Origin: Betaproteobacteria bacterium | GTDB taxonomy: Bacteria > Pseudomonadota > Gammaproteobacteria > Burkholderiales > Casimicrobiaceae | NCBI GenBank assembly: GCA_013298145.1 | Contig: JAAFJO010000002.1 | Location: 62,001 to 126,000 of the forward strand | DNA length: 64,000 nt | Direction: 5' to 3' | Shown here: positions 61,791 to 64,000 of the stretch, piece by piece | Numbering within the stretch: the first letter of the stretch is position 1 | How the letters are laid out: each line of letters starts with the position of its first letter | Position numbers and translations under genes: made by a program | The notes under the pieces: model-generated | What the model was told of the DNA's origin: nothing | Seen by the model: only the letters and a program-made list of their open reading frames with translations | Database searches by the model: none

Positions 61791-62819
61791 TTACTTGAAC
61801 TGCTGCGAAAACGCAGCAAACTCGTCCACCTTCTTGCGCGCAGCGCCCGACTCAATTGCTTTTCGCGCGAGGTTGATCCCATCGCGAAGCGATGGCACGA
61901 TATTGGCGGCAAAAAGTGTTCCGCCTGCGTTCAGTAATACAACGTTTAGCGCGGGCGAGTGCTTGCCTTCAAGCGCGTTCAACATCATCGCCTTAGATTC
62001 CTCTGGCGTATCAACGCGCAGGTTTCGCGTGGCGCTCATCGTGAAGCCAAAGTCTTCTGGATGAATTTCGTATTCGGTAATCTTGCCGTCCTTCAGCTCG
62101 CCCACGAGCGTGCCTGCGCCAAGAGAGATTTCGTCAAGCGAATCGCGGCCATGAACGACCAACACGTGATTCGCGCCTAAGCGTTGCATCACGCGCACCT
62201 GAATCCCAACGAGATCGGGGTGGAATACGCCCATCATCGTGTTCGGTGCGCTCGCGGGATTGGTCAGCGGGCCAAGAATATTGAAGATTGTTTTCACGCC
62301 CATTTCGCGGCGAATCGGAGCCACCGCTTTCATCGCCGCATGATGATTCGGCGCAAACATGAACCCGATGCCGACTTCGCGAATGCTCTGCGCGATCTGC
62401 TCGGGTGAAAGCATGATGTTGACGCCAAGCGCTTCGAGCACATCTGCCGCACCGCTGCGCGAAGAAACACCGCGATTTCCGTGCTTTGCCACCTTGGCGC
62501 CGGCGGCTGCGGCAACGAACATTGATGCTGTTGAGATATTGAACGTGTGCGACATATCGCCACCTGTGCCCACCACATCCACCAGGTTCGGCTCGTTATC
62601 GATTGGCACCTTGATGGAGAGTTCGCGCATCACCTGCGCAGCCGCTGCGACTTCTCCGATTGTTTCTTTCTTGACCCTAAGCCCCATCAGGAACGCCGCT
62701 GCCTGAGCTTGAGTAAATTCGCCGTTCATGAGTTTGCGCATGAGCGAGAGCATTTCGTCATGAAAAATTTCACGATGCTCAACGGTGCGTTGAATAGCTT
62801 CTTGGATAGAGATAGGCAT
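61791..62819 (-). CDS. trpD: Anthranilate phosphoribosyltransferase
   Basis: A 342-residue enzyme that attaches phosphoribose to anthranilate. The PRPP-binding glycine loop is in [23 protein letters not shown] (about residues 78-100, key GTGGD), followed by [21 protein letters not shown], and [10 protein letters not shown] and ADEYHP-type segments are present ([19 protein letters not shown]). Full length and an in-frame ATG at 62819. Middle gene of trpG-trpD-trpC with 93 bases before it. Confidence 0.96.
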   Translation of the reverse strand: MPISIQEAIQRTVEHREIFHDEMLSLMRKLMNGEFTQAQAAAFLMGLRVKKETIGEVAAAAQVMRELSIKVPIDNEPNLVDVVGTGGDMSHTFNISTASMFVAAAAGAKVAKHGNRGVSSRSGAADVLEALGVNIMLSPEQIAQSIREVGIGFMFAPNHHAAMKAVAPIRREMGVKTIFNILGPLTNPASAPNTMMGVFHPDLVGIQVRVMQRLGANHVLVVHGRDSLDEISLGAGTLVGELKDGKITEYEIHPEDFGFTMSATRNLRVDTPEESKAMMLNALEGKHSPALNVVLLNAGGTLFAANIVPSLRDGINLARKAIESGAARKKVDEFAAFSQQFK

Positions 62820-62912
62820 AGTTTTCTTTCTTAGCCGCGAACGATCAGTGATTTGGGCGAACTCGGCCCGCGTTTCAAATCATGGGCGGTTAGTGTGAAT
62901 CTGTCGTGAAAA

Positions 62913-63476
62913 TCAAAGAGATAAAAAATTCTTCAGCAAATCATGACCGTGTTCGGTCAAGATTGATTCTGGGTGAAACTGTACGCCCCATACAGGTAAC
63001 GTTTTGTGGCGAACACCCATGATTTCGCCATCGTCACTCTCCGCTGTAATCGAGAGGTCAGGCGGCAGACTGGTGCGCTCGATCACGAGCGAGTGGTAGC
63101 GAATCACTGTGTAAGGCGAAGGAATGCCAGCGAAACAATCTTGTCGATTGTGGGATATCACAGACGTCTTTCCATGCATCACCCGTTTGGCGCGCACGAT
63201 CGTGCCACCGAACGCGGCGCCGATCGACTGATGGCCGAGACACACGCCAAGGATGGGCACTTTGCCTGCGAAATGCTTAATGAGCGGCACAGAAATGCCT
63301 GCTTCATTCGGTGTGCACGGGCCGGGCGATACAACGATACGCTCGGGTTTCTTGTCGCTGACGCCGTTGACATCAATCGCATCATTGCGAACCACCTCAA
63401 CGTCTTCACCCAGCTCGCCCAGATACTGCGCCAAGTTATAGGTAAAGCTGTCGTAGTTGTCGATGAGCAGAATCAT
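62913..63476 (-). CDS. trpG: Anthranilate/aminodeoxychorismate synthase glutaminase subunit
   Basis: A 187-residue class I glutamine amidotransferase that supplies ammonia for anthranilate (TrpE) or aminodeoxychorismate (PabB). [19 protein letters not shown] at the start, the nucleophile Cys in [15 protein letters not shown] (about residue 79) and the His/Glu pair in [14 protein letters not shown] complete the triad. The downstream trpD and trpC support the tryptophan role, but TrpG and PabA cannot be told apart by sequence alone. The ATG overlaps the stop of the upstream threonine aldolase gene (ATGA). No trpE is in the window. Confidence 0.93.
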   Translation of the reverse strand: MILLIDNYDSFTYNLAQYLGELGEDVEVVRNDAIDVNGVSDKKPERIVVSPGPCTPNEAGISVPLIKHFAGKVPILGVCLGHQSIGAAFGGTIVRAKRVMHGKTSVISHNRQDCFAGIPSPYTVIRYHSLVIERTSLPPDLSITAESDDGEIMGVRHKTLPVWGVQFHPESILTEHGHDLLKNFLSL

Positions 63477-64000
63477 GATCGTGCTCCCGAATAGAACTCG
63501 GAAACGGTCGCCACGAAGCGCAGGATGTCCTCCTGCGTAACATCGTGATGCGTGACCAGCCGTGTGCTGTAGACGCCTTGCATCAGCATCCCACGTGATT
63601 TGAGAAAGGCTTCAATCGTTACTTCTCCGCGCGCTGCTGGTGCTTTCGGGAGCTCCACAAACACCATATTCGTAGCCTGGCTCGTCATCTTTACGCCGTC
63701 AATTTTTACGAGCGCTTCTGCGAGCAGGCGCGCGTTGTCGTGATCGTTTGCGAGGCGCGCTACGTGGTGATCAAGCGCGTACACACACGCGGCGCCGATG
63801 AAACCGGATTGCCGCATGCCACCGCCCAGCACTTTCCGCCAACGGAACGCACGCTCAATAAGTGCTTTACTGCCGACGAGCAACGCGCCAGCGGGCGCGC
63901 CAAGCCCCTTCGACATGCAGAGCGAGACTGAATCGAATGGCTTGCAGATATCGGCAATCGAAGCGTTCGACGCAACCGCCGCATTAAATGCTCGCGCGCC
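63473..64000 (-). CDS. ltaE: Low-specificity L-threonine aldolase, N-terminus beyond the window
   Basis: The C-terminal 175 residues of a PLP enzyme that splits threonine or allo-threonine into glycine and acetaldehyde. The frame is open to the window's right edge, so the start is missing. [22 protein letters not shown] contains the PLP-binding lysine (SKGLGAP), followed by [20 protein letters not shown], a family hallmark. Its stop overlaps the trpG ATG by four bases, so it is in one transcript with the trp genes. This is an unusual place for a threonine aldolase and implies that trpE lies elsewhere or further upstream. Confidence 0.92.
   Translation of the reverse strand, partial: GARAFNAAVASNASIADICKPFDSVSLCMSKGLGAPAGALLVGSKALIERAFRWRKVLGGGMRQSGFIGAACVYALDHHVARLANDHDNARLLAEALVKIDGVKMTSQATNMVFVELPKAPAARGEVTIEAFLKSRGMLMQGVYSTRLVTHHDVTQEDILRFVATVSEFYSGARS

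Overview
The window looks like part of a betaproteobacterial chromosome, probably Burkholderiales-like. This rests on gene content and order, since no rRNA marker is present: an overlapping yqgE-ruvX-pyrR-pyrB-pseudo-pyrC operon, argS followed by a SPOR protein and dsbA, slmA next to argB, midA divergent from folM, trpG-trpD-trpC, and a DUF2917 gene divergent from a LysR gene. Coding is dense and GC-rich on both strands. I saw no tRNA, rRNA, CRISPR array, transposase, integrase or replication origin.

Region 1 (1-15.4 kb) holds two NMT1/ThiY-type ABC importers. The first has its binding protein divergent from its ATPase and permease. The second forms a minus-strand operon (binding protein, ATPase, permease) running into an 8-oxoguanine-deaminase-like amidohydrolase, an FAD-linked oxidoreductase and a GNAT enzyme, which suggests uptake and breakdown of a nitrogen heterocycle. 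Between them lie a flavodoxin-fold oxidoreductase and a DUF2339/DUF3999 membrane pair. The gaps here are rich in palindromic repeats, including a nested inverted repeat with perfect 34-base arms.

Region 2 (15.5-20.7 kb) carries a BtuF-like protein without a signal peptide, dsbA, a SPOR protein, argS and two small secreted EF-hand proteins. Region 3 (20.9-28.8 kb) is the most unusual part. Three small tail-collar (microcystin-dependent-protein-like) genes and a GNAT gene form one operon. It is divergent from a 1294-residue secreted Calx-beta/putative-Ig/fibronectin-III protein with an IPTL-like C-terminal sorting tail, a DUF6916-like gene and a small Tat-signal protein. No phage structural or replication genes accompany the collar genes, so this looks like a domesticated surface module.

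Region 4 (29-50 kb) is mainly housekeeping: dienelactone hydrolase, the pyrimidine operon (its dihydroorotase homologue has lost a metal-ligand histidine), photolyase, 3-hydroxybutyrate dehydrogenase, a lone PIN protein, midA/folM with start codons sharing two bases, fabI, a metallophosphoesterase, hslU without hslV beside it, two transporters, slmA, argB, a LivJ-type binding protein, miaB and a GST. Region 5 (50-64 kb) has the DUF2917/LysR pair with a palindromic operator candidate, a lipoprotein metzincin protease, trmB, two small secreted proteins, a PglL/Wzy-type ligase, a second protein with a VPT-type C-terminal anchor, and trpC-trpD-trpG overlapping a threonine aldolase gene cut by the right edge.
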